A DNA stretch of 64,000 bases, taken from Corylus avellana. Taxonomy: Eukaryota; Streptophyta; Magnoliopsida; Fagales; Betulaceae. The position numbers were made by a program, and so were the translations under genes. Each line of letters starts with the position of its first letter. Positions within the stretch are counted from its first letter, which is position 1. A model generated the notes under the pieces. That model saw only the letters and a list, made by a program, of their open reading frames with translations, did no database searches and was not told the origin of the DNA. Where the stretch lies: positions 16,869,980 through 16,933,979 of the forward strand of contig NC_081544.1 in the NCBI RefSeq assembly GCF_901000735.1, given 5' to 3'. Below, piece after piece: positions 55,735 through 64,000 of the stretch.

Positions 55735-56034
55735 TCCAATTTGTGTCTAGATGATCCGTTCTTTTTTTTGGGTAACAAACTGCTTTATGGAGAAAACTAA
55801 ACCAAACAACAAAAAAACCCTCACTTAGAGGGGAAAGTGGGGGAGGGGGGGGGGAGAAAAATGTGGGAATACAGACTGAGATAACTCTAGCCACGGCGCA
55901 ATAAGCCACATAATGGGCATAGGAGTTTGCACTTATATTAACTTTCTTAGCCTCCCAAAGAGAGGAGGCTGGGATAAGGGAAATAGCTTCAGAAATTAAA
56001 CTATCAAAGTGCCAATCCAAGACATTGGAAGGAT
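55735..56034 (-). pseudogene. LINE 3'-end fragment (RNase H-like), left copy
   Basis: The minus frame reads DWHFDSLISEAISLIPASSL, WEAKKVNISANSYAHYVAYC and AVARVISVCIPTFF, the C-terminal half of an RNase H-like (RVT_3) domain typical of plant LINE ORF2. A short T run at 55760-55768 (poly-A on the minus strand) marks the LINE end. It is truncated at the element F junction (56034) and is a near copy of 63466-63772. Confidence 0.7.
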
Positions 56035-56723
56035 ACCGGACAGAAAAAGGATGGAAAACAAGTACACAGATTCACACTCAAATGATAGATAGAAGTTCAC
56101 CACCCAAAAGATAACACCAAAGGGATATAAAATATCACCACCCAAAGGCTTATAACAAGGGATACAGAACTAGAAAACTCACCACTCTAAGGCTCACATC
56201 AAAGAGATACAAAGATACAAGGAGAACTCTCCTCTCAAAAGCCAAAGGCTGGTTTTTAATTAACACAATAATCTAGTCTGCCCTACACTTGCACACACAA
56301 GTATTATATAAGCTTAGAACAGCCCTCTAAGCTTAGGATAAGTCTCTAAAGAAATAAAACAAGTAATAATGGCATAGAACAATCTTTAATTCGTGGGCAG
56401 CAGACAAGGGGACAAAACAGCCTCCTTAATGCGTATTCCCGAGAAGGCTGACCACTCCACTTGAAATAGTCATAACTTTTGGCTCCCAACTCCAAATGAT
56501 CTGAAACGTTTTTAGTTGGAAAGATAAGATTCTGAACTTGAAGTTAGACCTAGGCATGTTTTCGAAATGATGAAGTACTGGATGGCTATGATGTTTTTGA
56601 ACTCACTTAAACCCTCTAGACTGCATCAGGATTTCTTCAATTTGGGCCTTGACATTCTGTTGGGCTTGTGGACTTATTTGGGCTGAAGTTTGGGAGATTG
56701 TTAATGGACTCTTGCTGGACACA
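56035..56723 (-). repeat. 3' LTR of element F
   Basis: From TACCGGACAGAAAAAGG to TGCTGGACACA on the plus strand. The adjoining TCCGTGTCATTCTCCCC (56724-56740) is the polypurine tract on the minus strand. Confidence 0.8.
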
Positions 56724-57556
56724 TCCGTGTCATTCTCCCCGAGTTGATGAGGACTTGCCCTCAAGTCCGTGGTCTCTTCGATTTCTTTATATGGTGCTAA
56801 GTCACATACATTGAAAGTGGCAGATACACCATACTCTCCAGGGAGCTCAATCTTGTAAGCATTTTCTCCAATGCGTTGGAGGGCTTTGAAAGGACCATCT
56901 GCTCGTGGTAGGAGCTTAGATCGCCGTTTCGCTGGAAAACGTTCTTTTCAAAGATGAATCCATACCAAATCTCCTTCCTTGAAAACCATTGGCTTTCTAT
57001 GCTTATTGGCCTGTGTTCGATACTTCTCATTTTGCTTCTCAATATGACCTCGAATCTGCTAATGCAACTTCTTGATTCCCTTGGCTCGTTCATCAGCACT
57101 GCCACTAAATTGAATGGTTGTAGGAATTGGAGCCAAATCAAGAGGGCTAATGGGGTTTAGGCCATAGACAGATTCAAATGGACTACAACCAGTGGTTTGA
57201 CTAGTAGACCTATTATAGGCAAATTCAGCTTGGGCAAGGAGGAGATCCCATTGACGGATGTTCTTTCCCACAAAACTCCTCAAGAGGTTTCCCAAACTTC
57301 GATTAACAACTTCAGTTTGACCATCTGTCTGGGAATGGTATGCAGAGTTGAATTGGAGGATAGTTTCAAGCTTTCGCCAAAGTGTACGCCAAAAATGACC
57401 AACAAACTTGGAATCACGGTCGGAAGTGATCGTTTTGGGAATGCCATGGAGATTGACTATTTCCCTGAAATACAAATCAGCAACATGAGATGCATCAAGA
57501 GTTTTGTTGCAAGGGACAAAATGGGCCATCTTTGAGAATCGGTCAACCACCACCAT
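56603..57556 (-). pseudogene. element F integrase core and C-terminus
   Basis: 57556-57059 reads VVVDRFSKMAHFVPCNKTLD, TITSDRDSKFVGHFWRTLWR, YHSQTDGQTEVVNRSLGNLL and QWDLLLAQAEFAYNRS: the second Asp and the Glu of the D,D,E triad are present. The same frame continues past TAG (about 57056) and TGA (about 56953) as GHIEKQNEKYRTQANKHRKP, KALQRIGENAYKIELPGEYG and ATFNVCDLAPYKE, then GENDTDVSSKSPLTI and ends in the LTR. The first catalytic Asp (SLDWV, about 57600) is in a different frame because a few bases are missing near 57585. Confidence 0.85.
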
Positions 57557-58389
57557 AATGGAATCTTTGTTCCTTTGGGTTCTAGGTAAACCCAGTCAAG
57601 ACTAATATCCTCCCATGGAGCATTTGGAACAGGCAATGGGATATATAGTCCGGTGTTCTGTTTGCGACTCTTTGCGAGGTGGCAAATTCGACATTGCTTC
57701 ACGTGCCGCACAACATCTCGTACCATCTTGGGCCAAATGAAATTCTCCTGCACAAGAGCTAAAGTCTTGTCTCTGCCAAAATGACCAGCAAGACCTCCTC
57801 CATGGGCTTCTTTGATAATGGCTTCTCTTAATGAACATTGGGGAATGCATAAATGGTTGTTTTTGAAAAGAAAACCATCTTGCAATAAGAAATGGTTGTT
57901 AGGACCATTAGAACATTCCTTCCAAGCACAGCCAAAATCAAGATCATCTTTGTAAAGTTGTTTGACAACTTCAAAACCCACAACCTGCACTTGCATGGTA
58001 TTAAGTAAAGAGTGTCTTCGACTTAAAGCATCAGCTACTTGATTGAGTTTACCTGCCTTGTGCTTGATTGAGAATGAAAAAGCTTGCAAAAACTCACTCC
58101 ATTTCGCATGTCGTGTGTTGAGCTTCTGCTGGCTGTTCAAGTACTTCAAAGCTTCATGGTCAGAATGAAGTATAAATTCTTTGGAGAGTAGATAATGACT
58201 CCAATGCTCCAAGGCACGAACAAGAGCATAGAATTCTTTGTCATAGGTGGAATACTTCTTTCGGGAGTCATTGAGCTTTTCACTGAAAAAAGGCAATTGG
58301 CTTGCCTTCTTGGCTGAGAACACCACCAATTCCCAGATTAGAAGCATCGCAATCGACTTCAAACACTTTGGAGAAATCTGGAAGCACAA
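57557..58389 (-). pseudogene. element F RNase H and integrase zinc finger
   Basis: Reads [60 protein letters not shown] and LNQVADALSRRHSLL, the gypsy RNase H and connection. It continues EAHGGGLAGHFGRDKTLALV and RHVKQCRICHLAKSRKQNTG (the H..H..C-x2-C finger), then PWEDISLDWV. A frameshift near 58290 separates it from the [15 protein letters not shown] part of RNase H. Confidence 0.85.
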
Positions 58390-59873
58390 GGATCGGTGCC
58401 TCTGTTACTTTCTGCTTGAGAAGTTCAAAGCTCTTTTGGGCTTCTTCCGTCCACTTAAATGTTCCTCCCTTAAGGCATTCTGTGATGGGAGCAATAATGG
58501 TGCTGAAGCCTTTGATGAAACGCCGGTAGAATGATGAAAGTCCATGAAAGCTTCTGATGTCATGAAGGGACTTGGGAATAGGCCAGCTAGTGATAGCCTC
58601 AATTTTGCTGGGATCCATCATGATTCCTTCCTTAGAAACAACATAGCCTAAGAATACTAGGCTATTTGTGAAGAAACGACACTTCTTCAAGTTCACATAC
58701 AACTTCTACTCTCGTAGAGTTTGAAAGACTTGTTGAAGGTGCTCCAAATGCTGTTCTGAAGATTTGCTGTAAACTAAGATATCATCAAAGTAAACAACAA
58801 CAAATTTTCCCATAAATGGTTTAAAAACATGATTCATGAGACGCATAAATGTACTGGGAGCATTAGAGAGTCCAAATGGCATGACCATCCATTCATAAAG
58901 ACCATCTCTAGTTTTAAAAGCTGTCTTCCATTCATCACCATCTCTTATGCGAATTTGGTGGTATCCGCTACGAAGATCCAAGTTGGAGAAGATTGTGGCT
59001 CCATGAAGCTGATCAAGGAGATCATCTAGCCGCGGAATGGGAAAGCGATACCAGATGGTGATCTTGTTCACGGCCCTACTGTCGATGCACATACGCCAAG
59101 AACCATCCTTCTTTGGTACTAGAAGTGCTAGAACAGCACAAGGACTCATGCTTTCTCTCACAAGGCCTTTGGTGATCAATTCATCAACTTGTCTCTGCAA
59201 CTCTTCATGCTCTCTTGGATTCATTCGATAGGCTGCCTTGTTAGGTAGAACAGAACCTGGAACGAGGTCAATGTGGTGCTGTATGTCTCTCATGGGTGGA
59301 AGACCCGGTGGAAGCTCTTTCGGAATAACATCAGGAAATTTCTCAAGAACTGGTTGTAAGATAAGAGGAATTTCAATTGGGTCTTTCTTTTCAACTACCA
59401 CTAGAGCATACCCTTCCCCACATTCTGTTAAAACTCTCTCAACTTCACATATAGAAAGTAGGTTATTACCCTCCCCTTTAGAAGGTTTAGGTGTAGTCAA
59501 TATTCTTAACGGAGCTAAGGTAATTTTGGTCCCATCTTTTTCAAAAGAATAAGTGTTTTTGAAACCATCATGAAAAGTTCTTCTATCAAACTGCCATGGT
59601 CTACCAAGCAATATATGACATGCATCCATAGGAACAACATCACACAAAACTTCATCTTTGTAATTCTTCCCAATAGAGAATTGAACTAAGCATTTCTTTG
59701 TTACCTGGATATCATTGCCCTTTTTAAGCCATTGAAGCTTGTAAGGATGGGAATGAGGTTCTGTTTTCAGGTTGAGCTTCTCCACCATGGTTGTAGACAC
59801 CACATTCTCACAACTTCCCCCATCAATGATGACATTGCACACCTTGCCACTAGAGGTGCACTTGGTGTGGAAA
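58270..59873 (-). repeat. unmerged overlap, left contig end
   Basis: The same sequence as 59974-61576, end to end, with nine differences found by eye. It codes in minus frame for protease, RT and the start of RNase H (58706-59842 IIDGGSCENVVSTTMVEKLN to [20 protein letters not shown]; 58702-58280 [20 protein letters not shown]). It should be counted once with the right copy. Confidence 0.85.
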
Positions 59874-59973
59874 NNNNNNNNNNNNNNNNNNNNNNNNNNN
59901 NNNNNNNNNNNNNNNNNNNNNNNNNNNNNNNNNNNNNNNNNNNNNNNNNNNNNNNNNNNNNNNNNNNNNNNNN
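59874..59973. other. assembly gap (100 N)
   Basis: Exactly 100 N, a conventional unknown-size gap. The flanking sequences duplicate each other, so the real gap is probably negative (an overlap). Confidence 0.95.
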
Positions 59974-61576
59974 ATTGAGCTTTTCACTAAAAAAGGCAAT
60001 TGGCTTGCCTTCTTAGCTGAGAACACCACCAATTCCCAGATTAGAAGCATCGCAATCGACTTCAAACACTTTGGAAAAATCTGGAAGCACAAGGATCGGT
60101 GCCTCTGTTACTTTCTGCTTGAGAAGTTCAAAGCCCTTTTGGGCTTCTTCCGTCCACTTAAATGTTCCTCCCTTAAGGCATTCTGTGATGGGAGCAATAA
60201 TAGTGTTGAAGCCTTTGATGAAACGCTGGTAGAATGATGAAAGTCCATGAAAGCTTCTGATGTCATGAAGGGTCTTGGGAATAGGCCAGCTAGTGATAGC
60301 CTCAATTTTGCTGGGATCCATCATGATTCCTTCCTTAGAAACAACATAGCCTAAGAATACTAGGCTATTTGTGAAGAAACGACACTTCTTCAAGTTCACA
60401 TACAACTTCTACTCTCGTAGAGTTTGAAAGACTTGTTGAAGGTGCTCCAAATGCTGTTCTGAAGATTTGCTGTAAACTAAGATATCATCAAAGTAAACAA
60501 CAACAAATTTTCCCATAAATGGTTTAAAAACATGATTCATGAGACGCATAAATGTACTGGGAGCATTAGAGAGTCCAAATGGCATGACCATCCATTCATA
60601 AAGACCATCTCTAGTTTTAAAAGCTGTCTTCCATTCATCACCATCTCTTATGCGAATTTGGTGGTATCCGCTACGAAGATCCAAGTTGGAGAAGATTGTG
60701 GCTCCATGAAGCTGATCAAGGAGATCATCTAGCCGCGGAATGGGAAAGCGATACCAGATGGTGATCTTGTTCACGGCCCTACTGTCGATGCACATACGCC
60801 AAGAACCATCCTTCTTTGGTACTAGAAGTGCTAGAACAGCACAAGGACTCATGCTTTCTCTCACAAGGCCTTTGGTGATCAATTCATCAACTTGTCTCTG
60901 CAACTCTTCATGCTCTCTTGGATTCATTCGATAGGCTGCCTTGTTAGGTAGAACAGAACCTGGAACGAGGTCAATGTGGTGCTGTATGTCTCTCATGGGT
61001 GGAAGACCCGGTGGAAGCTCTTTCGGAATAACATCAGGAAATTTCTCAAGAACTGGTTGTAAGATAAGAGGAATTTCAATTGGGTCTTTCTTTTCAACTA
61101 CCACTAGAGCATACCCTTCCCCACATTCTGTTAAAACTCTCTCAACTTCACATATAGAAAGTAGGTTATTACCCTCCCCTTTAGAAGGTTTAGGTGTAGT
61201 CAATATTCTTAACGGAGCTAAGGTAATTTTGGTCCCATCTTTTTCAAAAGAATAAGTGTTTTTGAAACCATCATGAAAAGTTCTTCTATCAAACTGCCAT
61301 GGTCTACCAAGCAATATATGACATGCATCCATAGGAACAACAACACACAAAACTTCATCTTTGTAATTCTTCCCAATAGAGAATTGAACTAAGCATTTCT
61401 TTGTTACCTGGATATCATTGCCCTTTTTAAGCCATTGAAGCTTGTAAGGATGGGAATGAGGTTCTGTTTTCAGGTTGAGCTTCTCCACCATGGTTGTAGA
61501 CACCACATTCTCACAACTTCCCCCATCAATGATGACATTGCACACCTTGCCACTAGAGGTGCACTTGGTGTGGAAA
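59974..61576 (-). repeat. unmerged overlap, right contig start
   Basis: Counterpart of 58270-59873. Most differences fall in the first ~320 bases; the remaining ~1.28 kb shows one. Confidence 0.85.
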
Positions 61577-62712
61577 ATGTTGTTCCGGAGCCAATCTTCT
61601 TCTGCGTAGGTGGATTTCAAGATCCTGCGAATTACAAGAGACTCTCCTTGATCTGCATATGTCAAGTCTTCCTCAGACTCTTCATCAACTAGTTCATCCC
61701 CATCATCTTCCAAGTCTTCCTCAACAAGTGAGATTATCTTGCGATTTGGACAATCAGAAGCAATATGTCCAAAGCCATGACATTTAAAGCATTTTCTACC
61801 TGAGTTAGAATTATTGGAGCGATTTGAACCTGCATGAGCTTCATTCTTGGCTGGTTGTTTGGCTTCACTCTTGGCTGGTTTGGCAGCTGCATTCTTGGGA
61901 TATGGAGTGGTCTTGGCAGTAGAACTACTCCCCCGGTTGGTGATTCCTCCTTGATTGAAAGGTCGATAGGTACTCCTGCGCCCTTCCTTCAATTGTCTCT
62001 CCACCTTGAGTGCTAGCTTACAAACATCATTGTAAGTCCAATAAGGCTGTAACTGAACAACATTACTGATTTCGGAACGTAAACCTCCAAGGTAACGGGC
62101 TACCATTTGCTCCTCCGGTTCTACAATATCACAGCGCATCATAGAATGATCAAATTCCGCTGTGTACTCCTCCACAGAAAGTTCGTTCTGCCGAAAGTTG
62201 TGGAACTTAAGAAAAGCATCTGGTCGATAATGATCTGGCAAATACTTCTTCTTGAGAGCCTTCTTCATCTTAGCCCACGTCACAATGCGGCTTTTCCTTT
62301 CACGTTCCTGTTGTTTCTTAAGGTGCTCCCACCAAATAGAAGCATGCTTTCTCAACTTGATGGCAACAAGCTTCACCTTGTGGTGTTCTGGAACATCTTT
62401 GTAATCAAAGATTCGCTCAATGGTATTAAGCCAATCAATGAATTCATCGGGCTGCATTCTTCCTTCAAATTCTGGAATGTCCACCTTGACATCATAATGG
62501 CGTCGGACACCATGAAGTCTTAGGTTTCGAGGATGAGGTGGAGTGCTGTCACTTGAGGTGTGACTACGAGCTGGGTGAAAAGGATTAACACCCTCTCCAT
62601 CGTCGCTGGAAACTTCATTCTCCGAGTCATGATGCGAGGCATCATGTTCAGAGGCTTCAAAATGTTGTAAACGTTCTTGGAGCTGCTGGACTTGTCTTCT
62701 CAAGTTGTCCAT
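60409..62712 (-). pseudogene. element F gag, protease and reverse transcriptase (N-terminal part)
   Basis: An open frame of 767 residues from ATG 62712. Order: coiled coil (MDNLRRQVQQLQERLQHFEA); gag core (PEFEGRMQPDEFIDWLNTIE, HASIWWEHLKKQQ, SVEEYTAEFDHSMMRCDI); zinc knuckle CFKCHGFGHIASDC (about residue 310). Then the protease loop IIDGGSCENVVS (DGG in place of the common DSG), GRPWQFDRRTFHDG, RT blocks [40 protein letters not shown] and [16 protein letters not shown]. It ends at an in-frame TAG (60406-60408) after TLRE; the frame goes on as [12 protein letters not shown]. The same stop is in the other contig copy, so it is real. Gag through RT is otherwise intact, so this insertion is fairly young. 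Confidence 0.88.
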
Positions 62713-62812
62713 TTAGATATCTCGTGGGTCTCTTTCTGGAGCTGCTAAGGGTTGGTTAGCCTGAGCACGACGACCACGAGCAGCCATGGAAATCAAGACT
62801 TGAGCAACCTTA

Positions 62813-62824
62813 GCTCTGATACCA
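62813..62824 (-). other. primer-binding site, initiator tRNA-Met (element F)
   Basis: The plus strand GCTCTGATACCA equals the 3' end of plant initiator tRNA-Met, three bases from the 5' LTR at 62828. Confidence 0.85.
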
Positions 62825-62827
62825 ATT

Positions 62828-63465
62828 TGATACCGGACAGAAAAAGGATGGAAAACAAGTACACAGATTCACACTCAAATGATAGATAGAAGTTCACCAC
62901 CCAAAAGATAACACCAAAGGGATATAGAATATCACCACCCAAAGGCTTATAACAAGGGATACAGAACTAGAAAACTCACCACTCTAAGGCTCACATCAAA
63001 GATATACAGAGATACAAGGAGAACTCTCCTCTCAAAAGCCAAAAGCTGGTTTTTAATTAACACAATAATCTAGTCTGCCCTACACTTGCACACACAAGTA
63101 TTATATAAGCTTAGAACAGCCCTCTAAGCATAGGATAAGTCTCTAAAGAAATAAAACAAGTAATATTGGCATAGAACAATCTTTAATTTGTGGGCAGCAG
63201 ACAAGGGGACAAAACAGCCTCCTTAATGCGTATTCCCGAGAAGGCTGACCACTCCACTTGAAATAGTCATAACTTTTGGCTCCCAACTCCAAATGATCTG
63301 AAACGTGTTTAGTTGGAAAGATAAGATTCTGAACTTGAAGTTAGACCTAGGCATGTTTTCGAAATGATGAAGTACTGGATGGCTATGATGTTTTTGAACT
63401 CACTAAAACCCTCTAGACTGCATCAGGATTTCTTCAATTTGGGCCTTGACATTCTGTTGGGCTTG
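62828..63465 (-). repeat. 5' LTR of element F, truncated
   Basis: Starts TGATACCGGACAG on the plus strand and stops at TTGGGCTTG, about 57 bases short of the full LTR (compare 56667-56723). It then joins LINE fragment sequence. Confidence 0.82.
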
Positions 63466-63897
63466 CAAATCCAATTTGTGTCTAGATGATCCGTTCTTTT
63501 TTTTTTTTTTTTTCTTTTTGGTAACAAACTGCTTTATGGAGAAAACTAAACCAAACAACAAAAAAACCCTCACTTAGAGGGGAAAGGGGGGGAGAAAAAT
63601 GTGGGAATACAGACTGAGATAACTCTAGCCACAGCGCAATAAGCCACATAATGGGCATTGGAGTTTGCACTTATATTAATTTTCTTAGCCTCCCAAAGAG
63701 AGGAGGCTGGGATAAGGGAAATAGCTTCTGAAATTAAACTATCAAAGTGCCAATCCAAGACATTGGAAGGATGTCGTAAAGATAAAATTATAATGGAAGA
63801 ATCTCCTTTTAAAATGAAATTTCCTAGCTTCAAAGAGGTTGCCACGGAAGCAGACAATAGGGCTGCTTGAGCTTCACCGTAGGAAGGAGGGCTGAAT
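63466..63897 (-). pseudogene. LINE 3'-end fragment (RNase H-like), right copy
   Basis: The minus frame reads EAQAALLSASVATSLKLGNF, ILKGDSSIIILSL, DWHFDSLISEAISLIPASSL and WEAKKINISANSNAHYVAYC: an RVT_3-type RNase H domain including GDSS with its catalytic Asp. The poly-A tail (minus) is the T run 63497-63516. The upstream part is cut by the LTR at 63898. It extends further 5' than the left copy (55735-56034). Confidence 0.75.
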
Positions 63898-64000
63898 TGA
63901 TATGTGCCAAATATTGCATATTTGGACCCTTTAATTTACTTTTATTATTCCTCTAGCTGTGTTATTCTCTAATATTCTGGGTTAGTTTTGTGTCTTTAGC
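63898..64000 (+). repeat. start of another element I-family LTR
   Basis: TGATATGTGCCAAATATTGC onward matches the reverse complement of 53150-53261 (TGATAAGTGCCAAATATTGC). It is in plus orientation and runs off the window end. Confidence 0.75.

Larger units (their letters stand above)
56035..63465 (-). mobile_element. Ty3/gypsy element F (CRM-like chromovirus)
   Basis: Minus-strand gag-pol with LTRs 56035-56723 (3') and 62828-63465 (5') and an initiator tRNA-Met primer site. Both outer ends are imperfect: the left LTR lacks its terminal TG and the right LTR lacks about 57 outer bases. The polyprotein frame passes the polypurine tract and ends inside the 3' LTR at TGA 56603-56605, a feature I know from CRM (centromeric) elements, and no standard chromodomain is seen. 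The interior includes an assembly gap with duplicated flanks (58270-61576), so its true length is about 5.7 kb. Confidence 0.82.

Noticed and set aside
58270..61576. Genuine tandem duplication of pol in element F
   Set aside because: Copies begin and end exactly at the N-gap edges and are nearly identical; assembly overlap is the simpler reading.

Overview
The window looks like nuclear DNA of a flowering plant, probably a eudicot. Evidence: one single-exon plant U-box E3 ligase gene, plant-type LTR retrotransposons primed by tRNA-Asp or initiator tRNA-Met, a TNP2-type CACTA transposon, an L1-type LINE with a DUF4283 ORF1, and tRNA-derived SINEs. The species cannot be named from the sequence. 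I see no rRNA or tRNA genes. Well over half of the window is transposable elements, many nested, as in pericentromeric or other gene-poor plant DNA.

Layout. (1) 1-16099 is a retrotransposon nest. Element A (5782-12029, minus, target-site duplication CACAC) sits in element B (2703-15264, plus, TSD ATATT). B sits in the 3' LTR of element C (1-2702 plus 15270-15919). C abuts a fragment of a fourth LTR family, D (15920-16099). A, B and C are related non-autonomous elements with long LTRs, a tRNA-Asp primer site where visible, a degenerate gag-like ORF in A and B, and no polymerase. (2) 16100-23267 is the 3' half of a decayed CACTA element. It carries TNP2, DUF4218 and DUF4216 remnants, a solo LTR (16904-18171, TSD GTATC), two adjacent long foldback structures, two nested MULE-type MITEs and a subterminal GTGACGTGT repeat field. 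(3) 23268-35550 is an older, probably copia-derived host stretch holding a decayed chromodomain Ty3/gypsy element (23398-28857, TSD TATTC) and a nearly full-length LINE (29266-34849, 15-bp TSD). (4) 35551-46085 holds the only intact host gene, a PUB20/21-like U-box protein (40418-41746). It lies between two diverged copies of a ~3-kb segment; copy 1 gained a CACTA MITE and a SINE that copy 2 lacks. (5) 46086-55734 is an old gypsy-type remnant interrupted by a ~2.1-kb solo LTR (46816-54830). That LTR is itself interrupted by a gag-only element, I (47405-53261, TSD TATAT). (6) 55735-63897 is a CRM-like Ty3/gypsy element (minus) between two copies of a ~300-bp LINE 3'-end fragment. It contains a 100-N gap whose flanks are the same 1.6 kb twice, almost certainly unmerged contig ends. 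(7) From 63898 a further LTR of element I's family begins and runs off the end.

How the parts relate. Only the U-box gene looks like a working cellular gene. The retroelements show broken pol frames, and the gag-only elements would depend on enzymes from other elements. The most unusual structures are the shared architecture of the gag-only elements (extra polypurine-tract-like boxes and CpG-rich palindromic motif clusters), the twin foldbacks, and the duplicated U-box flank with clean empty sites.
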